A DNA stretch of 64,000 nt from Mauremys mutica (lineage: Eukaryota; Chordata; Testudines; Geoemydidae): positions 27,440,003 to 27,504,002 of the forward strand of contig NC_059075.1 of NCBI RefSeq assembly GCF_020497125.1, written 5' to 3'. The notes under the pieces were generated by a model, which was not told where the DNA came from, made no database searches, and was given only the letters and a program-made list of their open reading frames with translations. A program made the position numbers and the translations under genes. Shown here one piece after another: positions 12,481 through 24,109 of this stretch. Position 1 is the first letter of the stretch; every line of letters starts with the position of its first letter.

Positions 12481-13720
12481 GTCTTACTGGATCTCCTCCT
12501 GCCCCCATCTCATCTGCTGTCCTCACACATCCTCTCCTTTAACCACCAACTCCTCACTTTCCTTGTCAAGCAGGACCAACTCAGTGCACTATGTCACCAC
12601 AGACGCTATGGACACAGATGGCTCCAGCCACACCGAGCAGATTGAAAGCCAAGGGGTAGTTTGAAAAATGAAGAGTTGCGTAAATACAGTAGGAGACATG
12701 ATGACAACACTAAGCATTGGAACCCCTAGGATAATGCCGTTATGTCAAACAGACCATATGTCTTGGCTTTGAATTACAAAAACAGCAGGAAAAGGAGGCC
12801 GGAAAAAGAAGGGCAACAAAAATTTGAGACGTGTGTCTGTCTGTATGAAATTCCACTTGGGGAAAGGACTGTTTCGTTCAGAAAGAAGACAGAGTAAGAG
12901 GTGCTGTGGTAAAGGTCTAGTGAAGGTTAGTTGGGCATCTCTACTAAACATAGCAACCCTTCACATGGATTTACATAATATGCACATAAGACCCCAGATC
13001 ATCGCCTCCTATGCAACAGGGTTTTATGGAGTGAAATCTGCACAAGGATCTCCTCCTGGAGTTCCCCCTTTTCTCCCAGTGGGCAGATCCCTTGGAATTC
13101 ATTTGGCTCCTGGAAAAAGCACAGAAGGCCCGTAGGGGCCCTCTGCCTCTATACTGGCTCTGGCCCCTGGCAGCATGGCTTTGGAGCTGCACTCCCAGGG
13201 ACTCCTTTGGCCGTGGCAATTCCTGGAACCAGGGGGGGCATATGGAAAAGATAATACAGCTCCAGGTTGTTTAACCTTTTCCTCCTACAGTCCATTGAGA
13301 CAATCATTTGTCACTGTCTAAGTCCACTCACCCAGAGACTATGGTAATAGGAACCATAGAAAACCCTGTAACTAAAGCAGTATATTCCCTCTTAAACAGG
13401 GACACTTGGCATGCATGACAATTTTCTTTGAATAATCCGGCACGGAACTCTGTTGAAGGAACGAGAGCAGATTAGATGAACCACTGATTCCCGCCAGCCC
13501 CGCCTCCCCCACCCACCCAGTATGGCATTGCTTAGAGAATATTCTTATTATGGACATTCCCACTGAACGGAAAAAACTACTTCACTTTTGGGCAACGGGG
13601 TCAGCCCTCCTTCAGGAGGACATAGCCCGGTACCCACACCAAGAAAATGTAGGCTGTGGAGAGGGAGAGGATGCACAGAAGAGAACACTACCATCCCATT
13701 AATGAAATACAGCACACTTG
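12480..13720. other. No recognised feature
   Basis: Unique-looking sequence. Short overlapping frames around 12.82-13.27 kb on both strands show no domain and no good splice framing. Confidence 0.4.
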
Positions 13721-13804
13721 GGACCAAATTTTGCTCTCAGTTACACTCATAAAATGAGTGTCCAGGCCATTACACTGATGGAAACTGAGACCAGAAATTG
13801 GCCC
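13721..13804. mobile_element. Palindromic MITE, GGACCAAATTTTG family
   Basis: GGACCAAATTTTGCTCTCAG at the left pairs with GGGCCAATTTCTGGTCTCAG read from the other strand at the right. Confidence 0.65.
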
Positions 13805-14699
13805 TTAGTATATTTTTAAAGAGAGATGGGCTGAATCCTTTGGCAAAGTTCCAAATTTTGCAGATCATTCACACCTCTCTGTAAAAACCAAACCAACCAA
13901 ACAAAAAACCTCCACTAAAAATGACCTTAAAGTCTCCTAAAAGTACAGTCTATTGAAGATGCCCTATTGGCATAAAAACCTGTGTTTTCATAGCATATCT
14001 TAGATACAGCTTCTTTCTTCAAAACAAAACAATACAAAAAAACCATGTCCATATCGCACAGGTCACAGACTTTTCTTGGCCTTGAGGATATCTGGAACCA
14101 CTCAGTTGCTCTCCCCATAGCGAATGTTTATTTCATTATATATTTATAGGACTACCTCACAGAATTTAGTTGGCAGCTTGTCATACATTTGCACATACAC
14201 ATGACATATACAGAAACAGTTTTCAGAACCAGAAAATAATATATATAAACACCCAGACATTCACAAACGCACACTTAAAGAGAGAAAAACAAATTGTACA
14301 CTGTACTCCCATTAATATTTCAGGGGATAAAATAATCTCTGGCTCTGGTGGGAAAAATACTGTTCTCATGCCAATTTGAAAACAAAATAAATACAATAGA
14401 AAGCAGGGCTGCATAAGGAGATGAAACCATATTTCAGCCTTGGAGGCACCCAGCAGACATTAGCACTGGAAATATTTCATGCTTCCTCCTCCCTGAATAC
14501 AACATAATCCAATTTAACATGAAATCACCTGGCATAAACTTGAAGCGTAACGTAATATAAATGAATGGTCTGGCAGCCAGCTGAGCACCAATAGGCAACT
14601 AAAAAATAAGATTTTGCTTCTAATGTTGCTGCTGTTGTGCCCCTGCAAGAATATAAACCTAGCAGTAGAGAGGCAACTGTGAAACTATTTATAGAGAAC
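13805..14699. other. No recognised feature
   Basis: AT-rich intron-like sequence with short tracts such as CAAACCAACCAAACAAAAAA (13887-13908). No exon is supported. Confidence 0.4.
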
Positions 14700-14990
14700 T
14701 GCAGCTCCATTTTCAGAAGTGCAGCTCTGTTCAATGTAAACAGCTGTTGTGCTGTCTGCTGATTTGTTAATATGGTGCCTAACGATTTCCTGGAAGGTCT
14801 TTGAGAAAATAAAGCGACTGTACTGGGTATTATTAATGATTGTTATGAAACTAATTGTGATTAATAGTTTCTGTGATCAAGTCAGTACGATTTTTTATTT
14901 ATGTGAAAGGCTGCTGGCTGGCCTTGAAATCTTGCTGGTTTTCTTTCCCCAGGGAGCACAAGGAGAATCCCTTCTCCCCTTTGCCAAATA
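14700..14990. promoter_or_regulatory. Candidate conserved non-coding segment near the promoter
   Basis: Repeat-free sequence less than 1 kb from the first exon, with a CAGCTGTTGTGCTG E-box word and several ATTAATGATT / TGTGATTAATAG homeodomain-like words. It lies in the predicted first intron. Conservation is inferred from texture, not measured. Confidence 0.3.
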
Positions 14991-15496
14991 ACGACATTGT
15001 ACAATTTAAATGATCATTAAGCAGGATTGACTGTACACAAAACACTCCCTCTGTTGCCAGCTGTTTGGGTCGGTGCTCGCCTTTCGCTCTGTTCTAAACA
15101 GAGCTTCAGAGTCCCTCAGAAAAGGAGCCTCCCTGCTGGGCAGGGAGTGGGGGAAGCTCAGTTATCACAATGCATCCGCTCCGATCCACGTGCCCCGCTC
15201 CCTCTGGCTAGCTGTGGCATTGGCAATACAGCAGCCCCTGCCGGGCACGGCCCACCCGGGAGCCTCAGGGCCAGGCAGGAGCAGCGGGGAGAAAGAAAGC
15301 GGCATCTTTCCCCCGGGGGCCCCCGCGCACCTGCCAAGCTCTCCGGACTGGAGGCTAAGGCCGGGCAGCCCCTGGGGGCGGGAGGGGGTGGAGTTTCGGG
15401 GGCGGGAGGGGGCTCAGATCCTGTGGGGAAGGCAGAGGTGGGTGGGGGCTAACCAGGCACTGAGGTCTGGTGCCTCTGGCGGGACTGGCCACTTAC

Positions 15497-15523
15497 CTGT
15501 GCAGCCATGAAGGAAAGGTCCAT
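15497..15523 (-). CDS. C14orf132: First coding segment of C14orf132-like small membrane protein (partial)
   Basis: Seen: on the minus strand an ATG in the context CACCATGG opens nine codons, M-D-L-S-F-M-A-A-Q, ending flush at CAG|GTAAGT (donor at 15491-15496), so the intron is in phase 0. The segment sits inside a CpG island, as expected for a first exon. Recalled knowledge: these nine residues match the start of vertebrate C14orf132, a conserved protein of about 83 residues with one membrane segment near its C-terminus and no established function. Inference: the remaining coding exon lies past the left edge, since no minus-strand reading frame in 1-15490 looks like it and human C14orf132 also has a very long intron. 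Odd: a CAG-rich tract lies directly upstream of the ATG. Nine residues is a short match, so the identification depends on the Kozak context, donor and CpG island agreeing. An in-frame ATG six codons on (residue 6) could also be used. Confidence 0.62.
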
Positions 15524-15525
15524 GG

Positions 15526-15593
15526 TGCTGCTGCTGGTGGTGCTGCTGCTGCTGCTGCTGCTGCTGGAGAGGATGCTGCTGCTGCTGCCCGGG
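15526..15593 (-). repeat. CAG/CTG trinucleotide tract in the 5' UTR
   Basis: On the plus strand the tract reads mostly CTG with interruptions (GTG GTG, GAG AGG ATG): three CTG, then seven, then four. On the gene strand it is CAG and ends three bases before the predicted ATG. The interruptions suggest a stable tract. Confidence 0.85.
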
Positions 15594-16310
15594 GTCGGCA
15601 GGTCCCTGTGGCGCTGCGGAGGAGGAGGAGGAGGGGGGAGCTGGTCCTCCCCCAGCAGCAGCCGCGGGCGCGTTAGCAGTTCCAGCTCAGTGCGATCGCG
15701 GCGCCCCGGCAGCAGCCCGGCTCCTCGCAGCCTCGTCTCATGGTCTGCGCGGGCAGCGGCTCAGGCAGCGGCAGCTCCCAGCCAGCCCGAGCTGTCATGT
15801 GATCCCCGCCCCCTCCCCGCTCCCCGCCTGCTGCTCGGGCGAAGCCCCGCAGCCCTGCCCGGGGGACAAGCCCGCTCTGCCGCCAGCCGCAACGGGGCCG
15901 CGCGAGCCTGGCTGAGCCCGTCCCAGCGATTAGCGGCGTGCGGGGCCTGCTCCCCGGCTTCCCCGCTCCAATCCGCTGCCGCCCTTGGCCAGACATTGCG
16001 CCTTCCCTGGCCCCGCATTGCCACCGGCTTCACCCCCACTTACTCCTGCCGGGGCAGCGGGAACCAGGCTGGCTGTGTCAGGCACAGGCAGGCCTTCAAA
16101 CCTGGGGCGAGGGGATGTACGGGCCCCTAAGGGGATCCCCCCCCAGACCACTCCCAGAAGACTACTAGTGCATGCAAAGCCTAACACTCTTAGGCCTGAA
16201 GGGAAGGGCAAGCCCCCTGGCTTGCCGGAGACCAAGACCTCATCTTTGCTTGAAGTGGCATCCATCTCTTTCCCTAGCCAGGAAAAATCAACCTCTGAAA
16301 GCTATATTGA

Positions 16311-17720
16311 TTAAAAACTACCCATCACTCCTCTCTGTTGTACTGTAGGGTAATGATGATAACTATCAGGGTGCAAGCTTCCTTTTCTGGAAGTGTTTGA
16401 GATGCTCATACAATTAGTTACGATATTAGAGGCAGGTTTGGTAGACCATAAGGTTGCCTGACACTTCCCATCATAAGACCCTGTTTTCAGTTGCTTATAA
16501 CTTTGCCACACTTATTTGGACTAAAAATTTCCATGCTGGGTTCTGCCTCGGGCTGAAATATTAGTGGAAAATTTCAGCCCAAATGGTCCAGCTGTTTCTA
16601 AGAAGGAGGCTAGGGAAAATATTAAAATATTGGAGACCTTGCCTCTGAAATGCACTAATACCCCCCTTGCTTCGGAGCGGAGACTTGAAATCAGGCAGTG
16701 GAGAGTTTAGTATCAGGGATGATTTTCATCTCCATGAAAATCCACCCAAATTTGGCTGAGATATAAACCTTTGAAAAAAATCACAATTTGCACATGCTTG
16801 GTAGAGACGTTCTGGAGCTTAACAACTAAAATCTCAGAAGTTTCCATTCTCACTGCTCATGCTGTATGGGACCAGACTGAACCTGCCTGATCCCCATATT
16901 CCAAAGCAATTAAGCATATTTCAGCCCAGGAGTACAGACACTCAGAAGAACTATCCCTGTTATACCTGCACTCAGCGAGATTGGGCACTAGGACTAGGCC
17001 ACTCACACCTTCCTGTAATATCAGACATTCCGGCACTTATCGGACTGACGTGAGCCCCCATCATACATGCAAGGTCATGCTGGTGTGTATGAAGTCATGC
17101 TGCAACAGGGTGCCATTTTTAAGAACATGCTACCCCACCCCCACTGGCATGACCTTGTAAAAAAAAATCACAAACTCCTGTCCGATACCAGACAAAACCA
17201 TATGTGGGGAGACTGGCAATTGTGGAAGAGAGGCTGGAACTGGTTGGGTGGAGAGGCTGGAACTTGGGGCTGGGTGGGAGGGGAGGCCAGGGCTAATTAG
17301 ACAAGGAGACTGGGAGTGAGAGCTGGCAAGGGAATGGGGGATGACTGGGTGCCAGCCAACTGGGACTGGCTGGGCAAGGAGACTGAGATGGGGTGTGGGG
17401 AGTGATTTGGAAGCAAGGACAGTGGCGGACTGGAGCTTGGACAGTGAGCCCAGATGGGTAAGGACTAGCTGGGTAAGAAAATGGATGAAAAACCCAAGGA
17501 GTAGAGACAGTAACTGGGTTGGCAAAGAGAATGGGACTGGGACAAGAAGCCAGGACTGGGGAAGAGAAGGGACAGGGACAGGATGGAGGGAATGGGATAG
17601 GAGGTGTCAAGCTTTGGGGAAACAGACAGGAGACTGTGTCCACTAAAGCTCCCCTCCAGAGCCTTGGATGAAATTCAAGATTCCTGAATCACATCATTCC
17701 TCTGCTGTCAGCAGACATCT
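16311..17720. repeat. Probable old DNA-transposon-derived repeat with G-rich array
   Basis: The first part (TTGCTTATAACTTTGCCA, CTGAAATATTAGTGGAAAAT) resembles a repeat I recall in turtle DNA. The part at 17210-17610 is a degenerate G-rich array built on units like AAGGAGACTGGGA and GGGACTGGCTGGG. No termini or target duplication could be fixed. Confidence 0.35.
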
Positions 17721-18189
17721 GTGAATCCTGCCTGAAAAGTGGGAACCTCATCTCCTCTTCTAATGCTGGTCTACATAGAGGGTGGCATCCTACTATTGCT
17801 ATCAGTTACTCTATCAGTTCAAGTGGCAACAGTCTGCATGGTGGAGCTAAAGACTCAAACTATGGTACCCATGCGGGTGTCAATATGATGTCACCTGATG
17901 GAATTTGGGGTTTTTTTTCAGTTTGCTTTTTAAAAAACCTAGGGAGTTACACACACAGAGTTATTATGAGAACATTAAGGTTACAAAGTCATGCACTCAA
18001 AAGTTAGGAAATTCCAAAAATTAAACTTGCCTGTACTACCTTAATTCAGCCTCCTTGTGTGTTGCATTGTGATGGTACTGAGCGTGGGGGTGAGTGCTGG
18101 GTTCTGTAGAACTCCCAGTAATACAGGGCCCCACCAATTAATACAATGAGGAATAAGAGTTTCCAGTTTGCCTGCATTTCACTCACAGA

Positions 18190-19210
18190 CCCTTATATTA
18201 CATTGTACCAATCCATCCCGGTTCTTGACTGCTGTAAACTTGCCTCCCTCAAGTCTATCCAAAAAATGCTGCTGCAGTCATCTTCCTGGCTCCTCACTCT
18301 GGCCACATAACCCCTCCCTTTGCATCACTGCATTGGTTCCCTCTGCTCCACCACATCACATTTTTAAGCCCCTCCATGACTTAGCCCCACCTTACCTAGC
18401 CACTCTAATTCATCATGACATCTACTGGTGCCCTCACTCCCCCAGCATCACCAGCCTTTACCACTCAATAGGCAGCTTCATCCTCAAACATCTTCACACC
18501 TTTTCTTATGCTGTCCCTTACATATGGGGGGGAAAATGGCCCATACAGCTGCTATTTTATCCACTTTTGGATCCCTCCTGAAATCTCACCTCTGCTGAGA
18601 TGCCTTAAAAACCTTGCCCATTATTAAACGGGCAGAAAGCAGACATGCCAAACCCATGAAAAAAAATGCAGAAATTGGGCATGTTTTTGGCTTAATTGGC
18701 TTGTGAGTTTCTTGTTGGCTAGTTTTTGGCTTATAGCTTGTTTGGCTTGTAGCTTTTTTTTTATCAGCTCCCAGCAAGCAGGGGCAAGGTGGGGGAGAGA
18801 GTCATGGGTGCACTGTCATGGTCCCAGACTGTACACTGGGGAGGGGGGAGGATCTAGTCACATAGAGTGTTGGGGTTCTTAGGGATTGACTTGTTTTGGC
18901 CTTGTTTTGAAATGGGATTAGCTTGATTTTTGGCTTATTGTGAAAGTCAGGATGCTTATTTACCACGTGAAAGTTGGCAACTGCAGTAGAAAGCTGCAAC
19001 TACTGCTCACTATGCTAGACTTATTTGTATTGCTGTTACTTCATCCTGCCCCTGCCACACGTCTGTTTGTTCCATCCATGTTGCCTCGGCTTCAAGATTT
19101 TAAGCTATTTGGGGCCGTAGCTGGGTTTTATTGCTTCATGTTTGTACAGAGCCTAACACAATGCGGCCCTGATCATGGCTTCTAGATGCTACTATGATAC
19201 AAATAATAAA
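18190..19210 (+). mobile_element. L2 LINE 3' end, split by a DNA transposon
   Basis: The 18190-18631 part carries L2 ORF2 3'-end wording (AAAAAATGCTGCTGCAGTCA, CCTCCATGACTTAGCCCCAC, AATCTCACCTCTGCTGAGATG). After the insertion at 18640-18985 the L2 3' UTR resumes, with TTTGTACAGAGCCTAACACA and a tail of AAATAATAAA near 19200. All frames are broken. Confidence 0.75.
18640..18985. mobile_element. hAT-like insertion in the L2
   Basis: Ends share the inverted word TGCCAA(A)C (CAGACATGCCAAACC at 18640 and its counterpart ending at 18985). Flanking octamers GCAGAAAG (18632-18639) and GTAGAAAG (18986-18993) match at seven of eight. The body repeats TTTTTGGCTTA / TTGGCTTGT several times. Confidence 0.65.
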
Positions 19211-20395
19211 GTAAGAGCATATTAATGGCAGCAGTATCTAAAGAATCAGTTTTACCCTGATCCTATGCACTGGGGTTTTAAACTGTTTCCCACCCCCCTC
19301 TAATCAGTAGACACATCTTATACAATTTTTTTCAATATAATTATGTATAGTTTTGCAGAGAGTGATGATGGAAAGAAGATGATGTATTAAAAAATCAATT
19401 CTCAGTTACTTGAATGACTTTGTTTGTGTCCCTGCCAAACAATCTCCTACGTGTCAAGATTCCCATTAACTGAAGGGAAAATAAACAAAAAACCCACAAC
19501 AGAATCTAAATGAGGCTCTCTCATTTTAAGATTTTAAATTAGATTCTATGAATAATGGAATTGTCTCACTTTGGGAAGTCCTCCAAAGTCTTAAAAGGTT
19601 TAAAAGGTTATTGACACATGCATCACAAGCCATAAGGTAATTTCAAAGCAGTTGCAATAATTAATTGTCTAGAGATGAACTTTGCATGCATTTATAGCCA
19701 TCCCTGGGAGTGTAATAGGGTCATTTGGCTCCCTCCACAATAAAAGCTATAGCAATATCACTTCAGTAGGAAAATAAAGTAGCAAAGGCCCTTATACTGC
19801 AATTACTTACATACTGGCTTACCTTTATGCACTTTCAGCAATCTAATTGAAGTCAATAAGCTACTCATGGTGCATAAGGTTAGGCCTGTGCTTAAGTCTC
19901 TTCAGAATTGGGGCCTAAAGGAGGATATTATTTGATCTGTGTATTAAGAGCTTTGCAGGGGCATGGCTCTGGCACTGACACTCAGCCTAACTCTGCATTA
20001 ATTCCATGAAAGATGGGCAGAAATATGCAGGAAGGAAGGAAGGAATATAGCTTAACCTATGGTTTTCTCTCCACTTTTGATTTTGGAAAGGTGCAGTGAA
20101 TTTCCTGCAGGTTTATTGGACAATCAAATGATACTTAGGTGGTTAACAGGCAGTCGTTCAATCTGCTCACTAAGGTCTGAGGGGTTGGGTTTTTTTGTCC
20201 CCTGTGCTCCCCCATTCCCCTCCCCTCCCCCCAGTGGTGTAGGACTAGCATATTAGAGCCAAGTTTGTGATTTGGCTCTAGGCTCAAACTGCTGGTATTC
20301 TCTTATTCGTTGTAGTCTTGATTCACAAGAAACTTGTCCAACTCCTGAATTCCACTGCAGACCTATGTAACTAAGGTCAGGGAGAATACAGCTGG
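19211..20395. other. No recognised feature
   Basis: AT-rich unique-looking sequence with a short GGAA run (20033-20045). ATCTAATTGAAGTCAATAAG near 19851 resembles the centre of the palindromic MITEs. Confidence 0.35.
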
Positions 20396-20606
20396 ACTAG
20401 CACAATACGTTAATCGACAGTTACATTAGATCAAAGGCCAAAGGCCTATGAAGGAATGTCATACAACACACACAAAGGCAAAAACTCAAGCAAAAGGAAA
20501 TCAAGGTGACAATGTCTGGTTTTGTGCAGTACTGATGGGAGAGGCTACTGGACCAATGGCCCAGACCCTAGACTGGTCTTCCATTTGGAATCAAATTTCA
20601 AAATTT
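20396..20606 (+). repeat. Unnamed dispersed repeat, copy 1
   Basis: About 210 bp that recurs in the same orientation at 57131-57344, sharing long words such as CTATGAAGGAATGTCATACA, GGCCCAGACCCTAGACT and TCTTCCATTTGGAATCAAAT. It has no obvious inverted ends, poly-A or coding potential. Confidence 0.8.
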
Positions 20607-20639
20607 TCACTTCTATGGTGCATATGCCTTGTGGAATGA

Positions 20640-22380
20640 CTTCTGATTTAGACCCTTGTAGGTGAGAGCCGTTAGTAGATGTAGTGGATTTAGTAGAAAA
20701 ACTACTTAATATAAACAATTTTTAACATTGTGGTGATTAGCACAGAGGACAGCAACTCAGCCCAGTCTGTTCCTACTCTGAACCCCAAATACTTAGCTTC
20801 ATTTCTTCTTCTTCTTCTTCACTTCCATAATTTGGGTTATGTAGAACTTTGCTTACATTTGATTTCTTACATGCTCTTCTGCTATCTGAGAAAGAGGAAG
20901 GTCTCATTATATCTGGTGCCATTGGAATATGGTGCCAGTATTATACTTCGCAGTATATCCATTCATTGGATATGCAGCAGCTAAATTGTATCTTTTATTT
21001 GCTAAGCACTCTAGAAGTTTGACTGAAGTGGCAGATGGTAGAGGAATAATAAAGTAATAGATTATTGCAGGTTCAAGATGTACTCCAGTATGGGATCTAG
21101 CTATAAGCAGCAGTGAAGTCCAATGGTTACCATTGAGAATTACTTCCTGAATGGCTTGACCAGAGTTAGAACTTTGTCTGTTGGGCCCCTTTCCCTATCA
21201 ACACAGTTTAGGCAGTCTGTTTTATGGGAATAATACCTGGGCAGAATTTGCCAGTGTTGCCTGGGAAAAACTGCCTAAGAGAACTTTTTAACTTCCAGCT
21301 TCCTTCTTCACCACAATGGAGGTTACTGTTTCAGATGTCATTCTTTTTTGAAAGAGGTAAATTTACTGTTTTTGTTTATAATGGGTATGATATTTGGTCA
21401 TGTTTTGTTCTAAAAGGAAGTAATACTCTCCACATTTTAAAAACAAAATGTCCTCACCTCCCTTACTAACAAGGGATGATTTAAGTGAAATAATTTGACA
21501 GATAATTTTTTTATATGATTTGCGCCGTTTACTTTTTGCATTTCACTCTGCTTGCCTAGTGGAATAGACTAGTCAATTTTCACTTCTATTCATTGTCAAT
21601 TTCTCTTCTTGGCTCCTGCAACAGCACAATGCGGAAATGTTTGAATTGCAAACACTATGCCATGAAAAATGAACTGCTTTCATTCCAATAATTTATTAGA
21701 AGAGTATTTATAAACACTTTTTCCTTATGCAAAACTCAATTTTGCATCTAAACTACTCTATAGTATCATTCAAATTCTTTAAATTCTGCTGTAAAATAAA
21801 TCTGTGGGCTGCTTCTGTCTTCTATTAATGATGGTGGAAGGTGTAAATAGAGGTCCAGTAGCTAGCATGCCAACCATGGGTCTCATGAAGTAGATTGACA
21901 ACATTTAAATAGAGTTATGATTTATTAGTGCCTTTGACAAATACAGCATAGAAGCACCTAGCTTAACATGCAAATACAGTTGTGTAACATTATTGCATTC
22001 CAAAACCAAGCTACAATTGCCTAACGTGCTTCTTAATTTGCTTTAGAGCTGTTTATTAAAAAGACCACATTTTTCAGTGCAGTGAAACATAAGTCAATTA
22101 GAGAATAGTTTGGTTTGTTAGATTTCCTGGGGCATAGTAGGAAATCCTTTGTTGCACTGAATGCATACATAAGCTCTGTTTTTGCTTCACTAAGCAGACT
22201 TAACAAAACTTGACAATTGAGTCTTGCTACTGAAAAGGATTTTAAGTGTGCTTGTATCTGTACAGTCATATTTATTGTATGTTGTATTTTACTAACAAAG
22301 CAGTGCTGTAGCATTCCCAATTCTGCCTCCCTTTGATCTCAAATTTTACATTTACATAGATAATATTTCTCCACGCTGGA
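20640..22380. other. No recognised feature
   Basis: AT-rich sequence, with a short CTT run near 20807-20822. Frames at 20730-20984, 21224-21469 and 22033-22320 carry no domain that I recognise. Confidence 0.4.
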
Positions 22381-22439
22381 GAGAAGGTGAATCCGAGGTT
22401 TTGGTGAATTTGTGATATAATTAAACTATTCTCTTCTGA

Positions 22440-22780
22440 ACCTCAGTTTTAACCTACTCTCTTCACTGTATCAAGCCTGGTTCATTCACAGCTACAGCTG
22501 ACAGTTAGTTCTCTTGAGGAATCATTCAAAGTGATGTGTGGAACCTTGCCTGGAGACTGAGTGCATTGTTTCTGACAGACCCCTGTTGTTACAATACATC
22601 ATAATTTAAGCAGAGGGATTCTGAATTTTTAATACAGAGCCTGATTGGACTGAATTACCAAAGGATAATTCACTTAGAAATGTTTTCCCTTTATCATTCT
22701 TTTTGGCGCCATTCAGGGAACTGAATGCTTAATCAGTGAGGAGAATAATGTTGTTTGGTAACACTTTGTATTTATAAATT
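22440..22780. promoter_or_regulatory. Candidate conserved non-coding segment
   Basis: Repeat-free, balanced sequence with motif-like words (GGCGCCATTCAGGG, TGAATGCTTAATCAGTGAGG, CCTGTTGTTACAATAC). Suspected only from its texture beside repeats. Confidence 0.25.
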
Positions 22781-22814
22781 AATGCATTATAAGTCCAGTA
22801 GGTACCATTATGAT

Positions 22815-23180
22815 AATCTATACTGATCTCCTTCATAACATAGGCCATAGATTTTCACCCAATACTTCCTGATCAAGCCGGTAACTTGTGGTTGAGCTAG
22901 AGTATGTTTCTTTTAGAAAGACATTCAATCTTGATTTAAAGACTTCACGTGATAGAGAATCGGCCATATCCCTAGGAAGTTGTTCTAATGGATAATTACC
23001 CTCACTGTTAAAAATGTATGCCTTATTTCTAGTCTGAATTTGTCTAGCTTCACTCCCCAGCTATTAGATCTTGTTATGGCTTTGCTAGATTAAAGAATGC
23101 TCTACTATCAGAAATCTTCTCCCTGTGCAGAGCCTTATTAAACTGTAAATCACCTCTTAGTCTTCACTACTGTAGCATCT
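22815..23180 (-). mobile_element. CR1 3'-end fragment
   Basis: It carries the same minus-strand CR1 tail wording as 8.1-8.5 kb: CATAGGCCATAGATTTTCAC, TCTTGATTTAAAGAC, TAGTCTGAATTTGTCTAGCT. Confidence 0.8.
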
Positions 23181-23705
23181 TTCATCGGAGGGTCTCAACC
23201 ATTTTTACAGACATTTACTAGCCCTTATCTTGATATCGCTCATTTCAGTTGTAAAGCTTGGGCACTCCTCCATAAGCTGGGAGCTGCTGGCTCAGTATAA
23301 CGCAGTCAGCTGAAAGTGTTGTCAAAGGCTATCACCTCACACCTTCTCCATAATTCTAAGACTAAAAGTGACAAGCTGGTTAGATAGAAGGCTCAGAAAG
23401 AGCTCATTACAAACATCTGACAGAGCCCTGCTACTCCACCGCTATCATCTCCATATACTATAGAAGAAATAAACAAGGTCCTTATGGCCAATAGCAGTGG
23501 GAAAAGCTGCAAGGATGGTATTTATCCCAAATCCCTTAAGAGTTTGAGCCAAAAGGACAAGCATGGTTGGCAGACCTATATAGTGGCGCCAATGATCTAC
23601 TATAATGAAACTGACATATGGTCAGTTGGTTGTCTTCCTCCATCTTGCCATCGCAACCCACCCGGAAGTATTATCCTCTTCCCTGGCATTATCTTGAAAA
23701 CACAA
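23181..23705. other. No recognised feature
   Basis: Unique-looking sequence; the 87-residue frame at 23484-23747 has no recognisable domain and runs into the MITE that follows. Confidence 0.4.
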
Positions 23706-23801
23706 GGCCAGATCCTCTGCTGGTGTAAGTCAGCAGAGCTCCACTGAAGTAATGGAAGTCAACTAAGTTATTCCGGTTTACACCAGCTGAAGATCTAGCC
23801 C
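23706..23801. mobile_element. Palindromic MITE, GGCCAGATC family
   Basis: Inverted ends GGCCAGATCCTCTGCTGGTG and GGGCTAGATCTTCAGCTGGTG (reverse strand). It shares its centre (AGCTCCACTGAAGT) with the copy at 57.45 kb. Confidence 0.75.
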
Positions 23802-24109
23802 ATATTTTTTAATGTTCCAGAGTCCAGGACCTTGGTATTAGTTAAATCCAGGAGCCTTAAGATGCCGCCTTTCTTGTTACAGAATGAAACTCACCCTACA
23901 AAGGAAAATCCTCAGCAATGGAAGCATGTTAGGGTTTGAAGCCTGTACATCTGTTTCACCATCATAAGGCAAAATGGGCAATATTTTCAAGCAAGGGTGC
24001 CTACATTTATCCCATATTTAGGCAGCTAGGTAAGTGGCCTGCATCTATATTTTCACAGATGGAACATTTAATAGATTGAGAGATTTAAAGGCCAGAAACA
24101 TCACAATCA

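Larger units (their letters stand above)
15497..15800 (-). other. C14orf132: Probable first exon with 5' UTR
   Basis: The exon end at 15497 is fixed by the splice donor. The upstream limit is a guess: GC-rich, CpG-rich sequence continues to about 16.1 kb and no TATA box is seen, so transcription probably starts at several sites between about 15.65 and 15.85 kb. The 5' UTR would contain the CAG tract (15526-15593) and a CCT-rich run (GGA repeats on the plus strand near 15617-15636). Confidence 0.4.
15060..16110. promoter_or_regulatory. CpG island and probable promoter
   Basis: About 1 kb of GC-rich sequence dense in CpG, against a CpG-poor surrounding. It holds GC-box-like runs (CCCCGCCCCCTCCCC near 15804-15818) and an E-box-like site TCATGTGA near 15795. 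The densest part, 15590-15990, is upstream of the minus-strand start codon at 15523, which fits a TATA-less housekeeping or neural-type promoter. Reading frames crossing the island on the plus strand are by-products of GC richness. Confidence 0.7.

Noticed and set aside
1..15490. The second coding exon of C14orf132
   Set aside because: No minus-strand frame with an acceptor and a C-terminal membrane segment was found; it most likely lies beyond the left edge.
15027..15510. Overlapping plus-strand frames of 141 and 145 codons at the island edge
   Set aside because: They overlap one another in different frames, have no domain, and follow GC content.
15507..16130. A 207-codon open frame with poly-Leu and Arg/Ser-rich sequence on the plus strand of the CpG island
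   Set aside because: The leucine run is the CTG tract read forward, and the rest is GC-rich sequence without stops. The minus-strand exon with donor and Kozak start explains the region better.
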